Shown here: one piece after another, positions 37,308 to 47,044 of the stretch | How positions within the stretch are numbered: the first letter of the stretch is position 1 | How the letters are laid out: each line of letters starts with the position of its first letter | Assembly: GCA_963932465.1 (NCBI GenBank) | Contig: OZ010791.1 | Coordinates: 152,937,915 to 153,001,914 of the forward strand | Direction of reading: 5' to 3' | DNA from: Maratus speciosus | Taxonomy: Eukaryota > Arthropoda > Arachnida > Araneae > Salticidae | Length of the DNA: 64,000 nucleotides | The notes under the pieces: generated by a model | The model's input: the letters and a program-made list of their open reading frames with translations, nothing else | What the model was told of the DNA's origin: nothing | Database searches by the model: none | Position numbers and translations under genes: made by a program

Positions 37308-37426
37308 TAAATTAAACACCTATATTGACATGTTTCAACTCCTTCATTGAGTCGTGATTTTCTGTTTACATTCTGATGACGACTCAATGAAGGAGTTGAA
37401 ACATGTCAATATAGGTGTTTAATTTA
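37308..37426. repeat. Perfect 48-bp inverted repeat
   Basis: Arms 37308-37355 and 37379-37426 are exact reverse complements (outer end TAAATTAAACACC, inner end TTGAGTCGT) around a 23-nt spacer. The exact match over 48 bp implies a recent origin, conversion between the arms, or selection for pairing. No TSD was identified and no ORF is present. Confidence 0.97.
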
Positions 37427-38462
37427 CTTTTAATGTGTTTTTAGAAACGTCTTTTAAGGAAATAAATATTTCAATATATGTTTTGACTTTTCCGTTTTGA
37501 ATATATATTGTGATATGGTAGTTTAAGATGTTTTAAGTATTTAGGGAAACTATTTTTTTACACTATTTTGAAATATTTTGATTTTTCACGCCTATGTTCA
37601 ATTATCGTAAATTTATTGTAACATCTATTTAATTTCTCGCAGTTAAAATGACCTGAAAGTACTCGATTGAAATTAAGGCAATGTAAACTGAAATAATTTA
37701 AAGGGTTTTAGCAAAATTTATATTCGTTGTATTCTTGATAGCAAATCTAGTATTACAGTCTAATTTTTTCATATTTTATAATTAAAAATATGCGTTTATT
37801 AAAATCTGTATAATCTGTATAATCTAAATTATAATCTGTAATATTAAATGTAGCGTATTTATTTCGTATTTTTACATTACTTTTAGACATTATCTACGTA
37901 CTAAAATTGGAGAATGTTAAACAATAAAATAAAATAAAATAATTAAAAACAAGAGGAAGATGAAGTTAAACATTACCTTTTGATATTAATTTTTCTTAGT
38001 TATGGACTTAGGCGATTTTCAAAAAAAAAAAAAAAATAATAATAATATTTAAAATGAATATGACGTTCCAATAAACAAATATTAATGTCATCCAAAAAAT
38101 ATTACAATAATTTCAACAATTTTTAAAAGCAGTTTATATTGAATGAAAAGATTTTGAAAACATTATCCTACAATTTCTTAAAAGAACGTATTGGATCTTG
38201 GTAAAATCGAAAAAAATTATTCAGTCTTTGAATTAAACTAAACCTGCAATGAAACTATTATTTTTCGGAATATTTTTTATTTCTATACTTTTTGTAATCT
38301 CTCTATAAGTTATGCATTATATGTGCTTTTACTTGAGGCTGTAAACTCCCTTGGCTGAGAATGTAATAAACATAAAGAACGGGAAAATTATTTTGAGATT
38401 TTTTTTCCTATAAATCACCAGATTAAGAAAAAAAATTCATAAGTGGATTTTGCAACCAAACC
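37427..38462. other. AT-rich DNA, no gene seen
   Basis: An A run followed by AAT units lies at about 38021-38046. Nothing else recognised. Confidence 0.5.
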
Positions 38463-39860
38463 TCGACGTACTTTCAGTTAAAAAATGGGAATCTGTAAAA
38501 ATTATTATCAAATATAAAGGCTTTTTTATGTGTTCTCTATTAACGAATATATAGGCCAACGAACGTAAATCCAGAACGAATTATTTTTGCTAGCCAAGAT
38601 ATCACTGTGTTTTACTAATTTTCAGTTTACTAACTTTTGGACGTACTTGTCGGAGTTTCCTCTTAGTCCGCACAACTTCGAAGAAAATCCTTATTATTTA
38701 TATGCTGCCACCACCGATATGATTACGTGATATCGGTCACGCACTGAAAGGATTTTTTAAATGAAAACCAACGCTTTCAATTAACTAAATTAACAGTTTA
38801 TTTACACAACGACAAAACACTATTTACACTTACAAACTCGGATATAGGTGATCTGGTTCAACATTAAATTGAATACAGTAAATGCTGGCTGTGTACTGTT
38901 AAACTACGTTAAACCATTCTCACTCTACACACGTTAAATTAGCTTTCCGGAGATCAATCTCGATCTCCCAACACATATGTGCTCTAAGCCAACGCTCTAT
39001 CTCTAAGAGCTCTCCCCAAGAACACACGTCCACTTTGCGCGCTACGCTCAAAACTGACTATCTCAGCAGAAGAGACTGACTTCCAGCAACCCCTTGCTCC
39101 TTCTCAACGTAACCCCTCCGGAGTTTTCTACCTGGCTCCCATTCCAAACTCTTTTCTTCGTTCGTGGAATGCTTTTGTTTCCCCATCTTCCACAGACATC
39201 TCAAAAGGTTGGGCACGCCATCTCCAACTATCTTTTTTCCCCTTCATACCATCTATACATTTTCACCGGCTTAGATCCAGTTTTAGATAAAGAAAGACTG
39301 TTATTTTGAAATTCCAGTACACAGCCCATACAATATATAATATATTAAGACAAAAATAATATAGAACCTCAGTTCTAATAGCAGATGTTTCTCAGAACCT
39401 GACAGTACTTTCAGTTAAAAAATGGAAATCTGTAAAAGTTATTATAAAATATAAAGGCTTTTTAATGCGTACTCACTTAATATGTATCGTCGTCAGCTTC
39501 ACATTACGATCTGACTACGATTTCTGTCTTGGGAAAACTGTAGCTTGCTGTAATCTTCTCTACGGAATCGTACTGCTTCTTGTATTAGTTGTATTGCTTC
39601 TTGTATTATTTTCGCTAGCCAAGATATCACTGTATTTTACTAATTTTCAGTTTACTAACTTTTCGACGTTCTTTCAGTTTAAATATGGAAATGTGTAAAT
39701 GTTATTATCAAATATAAAGTCTTTTAAATATGTACTCATTTAATCTATATCGTCGTGCGCTTCAGATTACGATCTGACTACGATTTTTGTGTTGGGAAAC
39801 TGTAGCTTTCTCTAATCTGCTCTACGGAATCGTATTGCTTTTTGTATTAGTTCAGTTACC
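38463..39860 (+). repeat. Degenerate satellite split by a solo LTR
   Basis: The block 'cgacgtactttcagttaaaa' begins units near 38463, at the LTR junction (38641 continuing at 39405), and near 39664. Units share 'attatcaaatataaaggctt', 'gctagccaagatatcactgt' and 'tttcagtttactaactttt'. Lengths vary between about 180 and 260 bp because only later units carry the 'cgatctgactacgatttctg' segment. A related fragment lies near 42660-42740. Confidence 0.85.
38648..39404. mobile_element. Solo LTR, 757 bp
   Basis: It begins TGTCGGAG and ends CCTGACA (TG...CA with a TGTC/GACA inverted end) and is flanked by the exact 5-bp duplication GTACT (38643-38647 and 39405-39409). Removing it with one TSD copy restores the satellite phrase 'gacgtactttcagtt' seen in other units, which confirms the boundaries. 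No internal domain remains, as expected after recombination between two LTRs. It is unrelated to the LTRs at 43833. The 71-codon frame at 39094-39309 is internal. Confidence 0.93.
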
Positions 39861-40276
39861 TTGGTGAACAAATACCTCTGCTGATAAAGACGTTTTTCCC
39901 TACTTTTCATACTCGGCTAACGAATGTCCATTCGACTAACGAACGTTTTATTGCATGCACTCGCTAACATAACGTATCCCTATTACACTTTAACTAGATA
40001 GTACCCGTCAAGATTTGACGTAAATAACTTGAATGTTCCATTAGAAAAATTCTTGAATTTTGAATTAGTCGCTTTTTAATTAATTATTGAAATCGTGACA
40101 AATTTTTATATTGCATAAGTGATTTCTATTTCTTGAAGGCGAGCTAGAGGGTGTTGTCAGTCTAACCTATTGAATGAAGTGAAAGAAATTTAAGTTTATA
40201 ATTTACAACCAATTATGCTTGCCTTTTATCAGAAATTTACCAAAACATACTGGGCAGAGAATTTATTTTTACTTAC
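39861..40276. other. No gene seen
   Basis: Contains loose echoes of the preceding satellite ('cggctaacgaatgtccattc', 'cgactaacgaacgtt'). Confidence 0.5.
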
Positions 40277-41760
40277 TTAGTCCAGGCAATAGGGAATTTT
40301 ACCTAGCAAAATTAATGGTAGTACTGGAAATCGGCTTTCTAAATGTTTTTTGGGTCGCTGAATCCGAATTTGTAACTTCCCACCAAAATTTCCCCCGGCA
40401 ACCTCCCCAAATTTTGGTAAAAAGCCCCCCAAAAAGGTTTTTATTAAAAAAAATCAATTTTTTTATTGTTTTAGAGAAAAAGTATCTAGAAATTCAGAAA
40501 GTAGACAAAATTTCCAACAAATTAGATATATGACATTATGACTTAGGATGAAGGGGAAGGGGGGATCTGCCTCGGAACATGCGCGCGGTGCTGAGTAAAC
40601 TAAGTTGCGCAATTCCACTTAACCACTCACACGTTTACATTCGCCCTCCCATCTCCCCTCCGAACTTTCTCTATAAGGTTTATTTTAAGATTTTTGGGTC
40701 GCTGAATCCGAATTTTTAACTTTCCCCCAAAATTTCCCCCCCGAAACCTCCTCCAAATAGTTGTTTATAACTTAAATTTCTTATTGTTTTAGGGGAAAAG
40801 CATTACGAAATTCAGAAACTAGACAAAATTTGCAACAAATAGGATATATGACATTATGAATTAGGATGAACGGGGAGGGTGAGGGCTGCCTCGGAACATG
40901 CACTGCGGCGCTACGTGCACTAAATGATGAAGTCCAGGCAATAGGGGATGTTATCTGGCAAAATTAATGGTAGTACTGGAAATCGGCTTTCTAGATGTTT
41001 TTTGTGTCGCTAAATCCGAATTTGTAACTTTCCACCAAAATTTCACCCGGCAACCCCCCCCCCAAAAATTAATTTTTTGAAAAAGTTTGGTTTTTGAGAA
41101 AAGCGCCCAGGGAATGTTCTGAGGCAGCCCCCCTCTCTCGCCGTTTATCCTACGTCATAATGTCATATATCCTATTTGTTGCAAATTTTGTTTTGTTTCT
41201 GAATTTCGTAATGCTTTTCTCCTAAAACAATAAAAAATTTAAATTAAAAACAACTATTTGGGGGGGGGGGGGTTCGTGGGGCGGGAAATTTTGGGGGTAA
41301 GTTAAAAATTCGGATTCAGCGACCCAAAAAACTTAAAGTAAACCTTATAGAGAAAGTTCGGAGGGAAGATGGGAGGACTAATGTAAACGTCTGAGTAGTT
41401 AAGTGGAATTGTGCAACTTAGTCCACTCAGCACTGCGGCGCATGTTCCGAGGGAGATCCCCCCTTCCCCTTCATCCTAAGTCATAATGTCATATATCTAA
41501 TTTGTTGCAAATTTTGTCTGCTTTCTGAATTTCCAGTTACTTTTCCCCTAAAACAATAAAAAAAGGGAATTTTTTAATAAAAACCTTTTTTGGGGGTCTT
41601 TTTACCATAATTTGGGGGGGGGGGGTTGCCGGGGGAAATTTTGGTGGGAAGTTACAAATTCGGATTCAGCGAACCAAAAAACATCTAGAAAGCCGATTTC
41701 CAGTACTACCATTAATTTTGCTAGGCAGAGCCCCTATACGGTCTCTATTGCCTGGACTAA
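40277..41760. mobile_element. 1.5-kb foldback element
   Basis: TTAGTCCAGGCAATAGGG at the left is mirrored by 'attgcctggactaa' at the right. Long arms pair through 'gtagtactggaaatcggctt', 'gggtcgctgaatccgaattt' and 'cctcggaacatgc' and their complements. A third, direct copy of the left arm start lies at about 40933-41100, so the structure is arm, partial direct arm, inverted arm. Homopolymer C and G runs mark the arms. No TSD fixed. Frames at 40219-40533 and 41612-41803 are the two mirrored readings of one arm and are not genes. Confidence 0.88.
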
Positions 41761-42422
41761 CTACAATCTCATTTTTTTTTTGTTGTTGTTGTTGAAAAAA
41801 TAACAATATCTATTTTTATTTTTATTTTTTTTAACTACCGACCTTTAAAAGCTGCCATGAATTTTATTTATATCAGTCTCATTCTCTAAAAGCCTAAATT
41901 TGAAACTTGATGCAATTAACGATTTATAATATATTTTTTATTACTTGAATTTTATTTTACTTTTTTCTTCATATTTTTAAATATTAAACCATAGATATCA
42001 ATATAATTTATTTTATAGTTCTTATATGAATATTTTCCTTTCTTTCCGTTTTATTTATTTATTTATTTTTGTATTTATTTATTTATTTATTTATTTTATT
42101 TATTTTTTTTTTTTTTGACGGAAAAGAATGGCAAACTTTTCCTTCTGACTCACACACTTATATATTCTTGATAATGGTAAAAAAAATATAAACAAAAGTT
42201 GTAGATCAGCTCAATTTATTTAATTGATAATTACATGCAAAATATTTTAGGTTAAATATTTTAAATATAAAATTATTTTTTCAGAATATTTTTGAGTGTT
42301 AAATTTTATTTAATGATAAACCATTCAAATAATAATAAAATCAAAATCATATAACTTCTCCTCTTAGTAAAATATGTCATTATCGAAATGAATTATCGCC
42401 ATAAATGGTACAGAAATCATTT
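41761..42422. repeat. T-rich DNA with TTTA repeats
   Basis: An ATTT/TTTA microsatellite and T run lie at about 42051-42117. No gene seen. Confidence 0.7.
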
Positions 42423-42505
42423 TGCCGGGTGTTGGGCTCGAACTTGCGTCGTCTACAAAAGTTCAAATTTTAAACTGGTGCTTTAGACCACTTGGCTAAC
42501 CAGAC
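42423..42505 (-). tRNA. tRNA-Leu-like sequence, probably a pseudogene
   Basis: Read on the minus strand, GTCTGGT pairs imperfectly with ACCCGGC, one base (A) before the CCA position. The A box is TAGCCAAGTGGTC, the B box is AGTTCGAGCCC, and a long variable arm gives 83 bases without an intron, the size of a leucine or serine tRNA. The A-box region resembles tRNA-Leu. The anticodon loop could read TAA, but the anticodon stem pairs poorly and the acceptor has a mismatch. A decayed tRNA or the head of a SINE is more likely than a working gene. Confidence 0.55.
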
Positions 42506-43791
42506 CTGCGCTACTTTTCATCTAAATGGAAGATCTCGTAAATTTAACTTCACGCATGCGCAAATGCATGAATTTTTTAGTCTTATCTTACAGAATCAGG
42601 TTTACGCTTTAATATAATGATTGGATGACAAATCACGATTACCGAATTCGGTTAGAGAATACATCAGCTAATGAATGTAAATCCGAAACGAATTATTTTC
42701 GCTAGCGAAGATATAAACTATATTTTACTAACTTTGGTGTATATATATATTTTTTTAAACTTCCATGGTGTTTTTCATTCTCGCTACCATCCTATAAAAA
42801 TATCTCATTTCAAAAAATAAATTTGCAACAAATAAAGACTAAATACTTGTCATTGTAATCTAATTTATAAATCCATGGCAACCCTGTAAATATATTCCAA
42901 ATAATTTTTATTTATTTTGAGATTATGGAAATTAGGTAATTCTTATTCCAGCGTCTCGCAACGAAATAGCAAATGTGATGCATTTATTTAGCTCTCACCA
43001 GGGAGCTATGAGTCTGCCTCACTATCTTCATTATCTTTTCATGTACTTGTACGTCGCACACACCTGCATACATCCAGAAATTGCTATTTCATCCGGTTTT
43101 ATTGAAATAAACGGCTGGGCATCAGGTTTTGAGGATTAGAATAATTTACTATGCCTTCTTCTGAAATATTTCTGTATCCTTTGAATTTATTTTGCTTTTT
43201 TGCACTAAAATGCTGTTTAAAAGTTTTAACAACTTAATTTTTTTTTCTTTGATAAATATTCTACTTAAAAAGATAATTACAGCTCCATTTTCTACATTGA
43301 AAAAAGGTTAAAGGTGGTATTATATTTATGCAATTTATTTTTAGTTAAGCAGTACCTAATGAGTTAAAACTAAAAATCGGCGCAAAATTATGGCGTACAA
43401 TGGCAACAAGCAAAAACATACTGAAATTAACTCACATGTAATAATATTGTGTGTCAACTTTCTGAAGTTTTAGATTCTTGTCTTTAATTAAGGTATTGTA
43501 CTGAAATAATTTTTCCATTTTTAATATCTTGAGTGAGGTGTATCTTTATTTAGATCTCTTGGTTTTTTGTCATTTATAATGTTTTATGATGCGCTATTAG
43601 AAGCTAAATTTTGCCGACAAAATTTCATGAAATAACGCATCTTCACTATGAATTAAACCTGCAAGCTCCTCCGATGATTCTGTGGGTTATTCATAGCTTC
43701 ATATTTTATTTTACATGCTGGTTTCCTATGTTCATATCTTGTTCATCTTTAGAGTTTTACCAATTTGTTCATATATTTGTGATTTCATCTT

Positions 43792-43832
<41 letters not shown>
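42506..43832. other. No gene; ends in a TA microsatellite
   Basis: About 42660-42740 is a fragment of the satellite at 38463-39860. A short inverted pair, 'gaaatagcaa' (about 42964) and 'ttgctatttc' (about 43080), may mark an unresolved element. The (TA)n run at about 43797-43832 is the insertion site of the LTR retrotransposon. The 94-codon frame at 43611-43895 runs through the microsatellite into the LTR. Confidence 0.6.
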
Positions 43833-43836
<4 letters not shown>

Positions 43837-44216
43837 AAGTCAGGAAACGGTATGTGTCACTGACCGATGGATGTGATGCGTTAGAAGTCATATAAACAGC
43901 TCACGCCTAACGACAAGCTGATTCTGCAGTTAATGGCGCAAACTCAGCTAAAGTTATATCAAGCACTTTTCATAACGTCGCATGACTAGCCATGTTGCAC
44001 GATTCCCTTGTTAGAAAGTGGCTTGGTCAGCAGATATTTCCTGTTAAATACTGCCCAAAATCCTTTGTGGACACAGACGCCTGTTTTTTGCCAATGCATA
44101 CGGTCGTGCGTTTTGCCGACCGCGTCTGTAATCTCATCAACCAACTTGTATATACTCTGTAAATACTTTATCTTATTAAACAAGTGTGCTTAAGTACGTG
44201 TACTAGCTCCTTGACA
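43833..44216 (+). repeat. 5' LTR of the Gag-protease retrotransposon
   Basis: Starts TGTCAAGTCAGG and ends CTCCTTGACA, with a TGTCAA/TTGACA inverted end. TATAAA at 43891-43896 predicts transcription starting near 43920, leaving a short U3. An ATTAAA at 44175-44180 is a possible polyadenylation signal. It differs from the 3' LTR at 43993 (T against C) and 44178 (A against G). The 61-codon frame at 44008-44193 and the minus-strand one at 43986-44183 occur in both LTRs and have no motif. Confidence 0.98.
43891..43896 (+). promoter_or_regulatory. TATA box of the 5' LTR
   Basis: TATAAA 58 bases into the LTR, repeated at 48731-48736 in the 3' LTR. Position and sequence fit a pol II promoter driving the genomic RNA. 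Confidence 0.65.
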
Positions 44217-44234
44217 TGGGGGCTCAGCCTACTG
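44217..44234 (+). promoter_or_regulatory. Primer-binding site
   Basis: TGGGGGCTCAGCC follows the LTR with no gap. It starts with TGG, as needed to pair with the CCA end of a tRNA primer whose 3' end would read GGCTGAGCCCCCA. I cannot assign the tRNA without the host tRNA set. Confidence 0.75.
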
Positions 44235-44893
44235 AACGTCCAGACACCCCTAGATGGATAAAGCCCAGCTGACTGAATGCCTAAGCCCTAACCGATGGGT
44301 TGCTGCCCTGCCCGATGCAAGCCCGGTTCCAGATGCCGAATTCTCCGGTTCCAGATACCTGAATTCCCCGGTTCCAGCCAGCAGCCCCGACTGACGATTG
44401 CCCGAATTTCAAGCCTTCAGCCCTGATAATGTCGCCCTACGCCCGATGACCACAGCTCCGGTACACAGCCCTCGACGATATTTCCTGCCTTACAAATGTC
44501 CTCAGCACACGTCCCAGACGGCCTAACAATGCAAACCCGTCCCGACCTGCTCCGCTACTACAAGACTGAGCGCGAGACCCTCGCATAGAAGAGATCTTTT
44601 TTTCCCCCTCAACATCGCAGCCCGCACGGATAATTTTCACGTCCTTTTCTCTGCACTAAGAAGAAACGATTTTCTCCAAAACAAGAAGATATAATTTGAC
44701 CTACTTACCACAGGAAGATTGAAGAAAGAGAGATGAAAAAGGAAGGACTACGTATTTTTCCTAAGCTTAACTACTAAGTGCGATTTTGTTTCCACTTTCG
44801 CTCAAAATCCCAGGTCCGGCTGCAAACGAGTGAGTACCAAGACTCTCTATAAATTTTATTTTATTTTCCCCAGTCTTATTAGTTAAATTAATC
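44217..44893 (+). other. GC-rich leader of the retrotransposon
   Basis: Much richer in C than the surroundings. CCGGTTCCAG occurs three times in tandem at about 44321-44380, twice followed by a GAATTC-containing spacer. Several short upstream ATG frames precede the Gag start. A packaging or dimerisation signal would be expected here, but none is demonstrated. The minus-strand frame at 44437-44640 is a shadow. Confidence 0.6.
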
Positions 44894-47044
44894 ATGTTTT
44901 TAGAGGATATTGCCCAGTTGAAGTCGGCGCTTAAATTCGTTAAAGCAGACAAAATTAAATTATTGCATCAATTAATTTTCGACAAAGATGAAGCAAGGTC
45001 CAATCGAAAAAATTTACGTAAATTTGAGGGTTTTTCATATGATGCAAAAAGCAGTGAATTTACGGCTAAGTTACAGGACATAACTACTAAATTTTCGAAG
45101 TTAGAATTAATAGCGGTAGCAAATTTGATGGCCATTGAAATTGGTGGGAGTGAAGATGAGCTCGCAAGTCGTATTTTAACTGCATTAACAGATTTAGAAA
45201 CATTCGCGAATTCCATTAAGATAGCGACAGATTCAGAATTAGAGGATGTTACACCCGATCCCCCCCCCCCCCCAGCAACCATTTCAGCTACAAATATAAA
45301 TTCAATGGCTGCAAGAACTACTGACCCGATCCCCTCGAAGCCAATAATTTCATTTACTGATTTTGAGAATTTAATCCCCCCCTTTCGCGGTTCACGCACA
45401 GAAAATATCCTTAATTGGTTTACACGTTTTGAAAATTTAGCGCAATCGTTCGCCCTGTCGGAAATTCAGAAATTTATCTTTGTTGAACGTGCTTTGAAAG
45501 ATTTAGCACTTTTATTTGTACAGAGTGAACCGTACATTACCTCGTACGATAAGCTTAAAAAAGCATTAATTGCAGAGTTTTCATGTTACTCAACGCCCGC
45601 CCATATCCATAAATTACTGTCATTTCGTACGCGTAATCACAGAGAAAATTCAATACAATATTTTTTGCACATGCGAGAGATTGCGACTAACGGCAATATT
45701 GACGACAACTCACTAATGCATTATGTGATACAGGGAATAGATGACGCACCCCAAAATAAAGCCATATTGTTCGGATGTACTGATTTAGCGCAATTTAAGG
45801 AAAAACTTTTGATATACGATGAAATTTGCCAATCCAGCCGCGAGTCACGCTCCCGTACTCAGAATTTTACAGCCAGTACACCACGCGCACCGCCGCCCAG
45901 ACCCCAAAACAAAATTAACTGTCATAATTGCGGAGCTAATCACCTAGCCGTGAATTGTCCCAATAAAAATAAAGGTCCTAAGTGCTTTAAATGTAATTTG
46001 TTCGGACACGTAAGTCATAATTGCGGAGAGCGAACCGCAGAACGCAAGACGTCCACTCAAGGCACCCCTCCTCCCAAAATTCACACAGTCGAGCGCGGTC
46101 AACCGCACAAAAATATGAAAAAATTTGTAAAAATCGCAAACATTGCAGTAGAAGCCCTGATCGATACCGGTAGTGAGATTTCGGCGATGAGACACGATTT
46201 TTACCGACTAATTGGTTCCCCTCCCCTAAGCGAAGATAGTACACATGTAGAAGGTTTTGGAAAATCTAGTATAAAACCACTCGGATTTTATCAAACGGAT
46301 ATACACATAGATAACACCCCATTTTCGACCAAAATTTTCGTTATGGATTCGTCCCACATGTCTATTCCCGTCATTATTGGTCGAGATGTCCTGGCACAAG
46401 GTACCTTAATCTGTAATGAACACGAAATTTCCCTTGAAAAAACCGCACAAGCAACCATAAATTACATTGGCGTGAGCCACAAACAAAATTCCTCTAAGAC
46501 GGATACCATTAATTTAATGTTAACCAAAAAGAATAATATGAATGTCCCTAAGCATACTGAAAAGCTTCCCGTAGTCACTAAATCCTTAGCCGAAAACGAA
46601 TCTAAGTTACAAAATTCTCCCCCCCTCGAAATCTGCTTAAATAAAGAAACTGATATTTCGTTATCAGAGGTTCCTGTCGAAGTGACCGAAAAAGTGAAAG
46701 CACCCGATTTAAAATCTTCCCCCTTAAATGATACTTTTCCTGCAGGAGTGAAAAGAATTATCCCCACCGATAGAGCATTTTTCTCTGAATTTTTAAGATC
46801 TATAACAGTACTAGCGATCATTACTATCTGTATATTGATGCACTCTCTCGTACGCATATCTCAAGCACAAGATGAACCCCATCGACTGACTGACCTACTT
46901 CTACAGCTTACCATAGACGCAATATTTCTTGCCCTCTATATGATAATGCCTGCTTTTAAGCGATCGCACATAGCCAGCGTCAAGAAAAAGAAAAAAAGAC
47001 GTAGACAGAAAATTTGTATCTGTAAACAAGATGTTGAATCATAA
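44894..47044 (+). CDS. Gag-protease polyprotein with C-terminal membrane tail
   Basis: A 716-residue structural polyprotein that should form the retrotransposon particle and process itself. Residues about 1-110 are helical, with a SAP-like stretch at 70-100 (GSEDELASRIL). About 120-160 is a proline-rich linker. About 160-300 has the pattern of a Ty3/gypsy capsid (PPFRGSRTENILNWFTRFE). Zinc knuckles lie at 343-355 (CHNCGANHLAVNC, one residue short of the usual CCHC spacing) and 364-377 (CFKCNLFGHVSHNC, canonical). A retropepsin follows, with catalytic LIDTGSE (Asp 424) and IIGRDVL (494-500). After a polar linker come two hydrophobic segments, about 637-655 and 668-692, and the basic run KKKKKRRR near the end. 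No polymerase domain follows. The start is the first ATG of the frame. The frame is open throughout, so it is probably functional. The domain names are pattern judgements, except knuckles and protease, which are clear. Confidence 0.95.
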   Translation: MFLEDIAQLKSALKFVKADKIKLLHQLIFDKDEARSNRKNLRKFEGFSYDAKSSEFTAKLQDITTKFSKLELIAVANLMAIEIGGSEDELASRILTALTDLETFANSIKIATDSELEDVTPDPPPPPATISATNINSMAARTTDPIPSKPIISFTDFENLIPPFRGSRTENILNWFTRFENLAQSFALSEIQKFIFVERALKDLALLFVQSEPYITSYDKLKKALIAEFSCYSTPAHIHKLLSFRTRNHRENSIQYFLHMREIATNGNIDDNSLMHYVIQGIDDAPQNKAILFGCTDLAQFKEKLLIYDEICQSSRESRSRTQNFTASTPRAPPPRPQNKINCHNCGANHLAVNCPNKNKGPKCFKCNLFGHVSHNCGERTAERKTSTQGTPPPKIHTVERGQPHKNMKKFVKIANIAVEALIDTGSEISAMRHDFYRLIGSPPLSEDSTHVEGFGKSSIKPLGFYQTDIHIDNTPFSTKIFVMDSSHMSIPVIIGRDVLAQGTLICNEHEISLEKTAQATINYIGVSHKQNSSKTDTINLMLTKKNNMNVPKHTEKLPVVTKSLAENESKLQNSPPLEICLNKETDISLSEVPVEVTEKVKAPDLKSSPLNDTFPAGVKRIIPTDRAFFSEFLRSITVLAIITICILMHSLVRISQAQDEPHRLTDLLLQLTIDAIFLALYMIMPAFKRSHIASVKKKKKRRRQKICICKQDVES

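Noticed and set aside
37360..37415. CTGATGA ... GAAAC pattern in the 48-bp palindrome, like a hammerhead ribozyme core
   Set aside because: Stem II would need an extra unpaired C after CTGATGA, and no stem I partner forms before it. The GAAAC side pairs only because the whole region is a perfect palindrome. Not reported as a ribozyme.
40219..41803. Reading frames of 104 and 63 codons with similar peptides
   Set aside because: They are mirrored translations of the two arms of one foldback element, not related genes.
44968..46857. Minus-strand frames of 143, 83, 85 and 131 codons
   Set aside because: All are antisense shadows of the Gag-protease frame.
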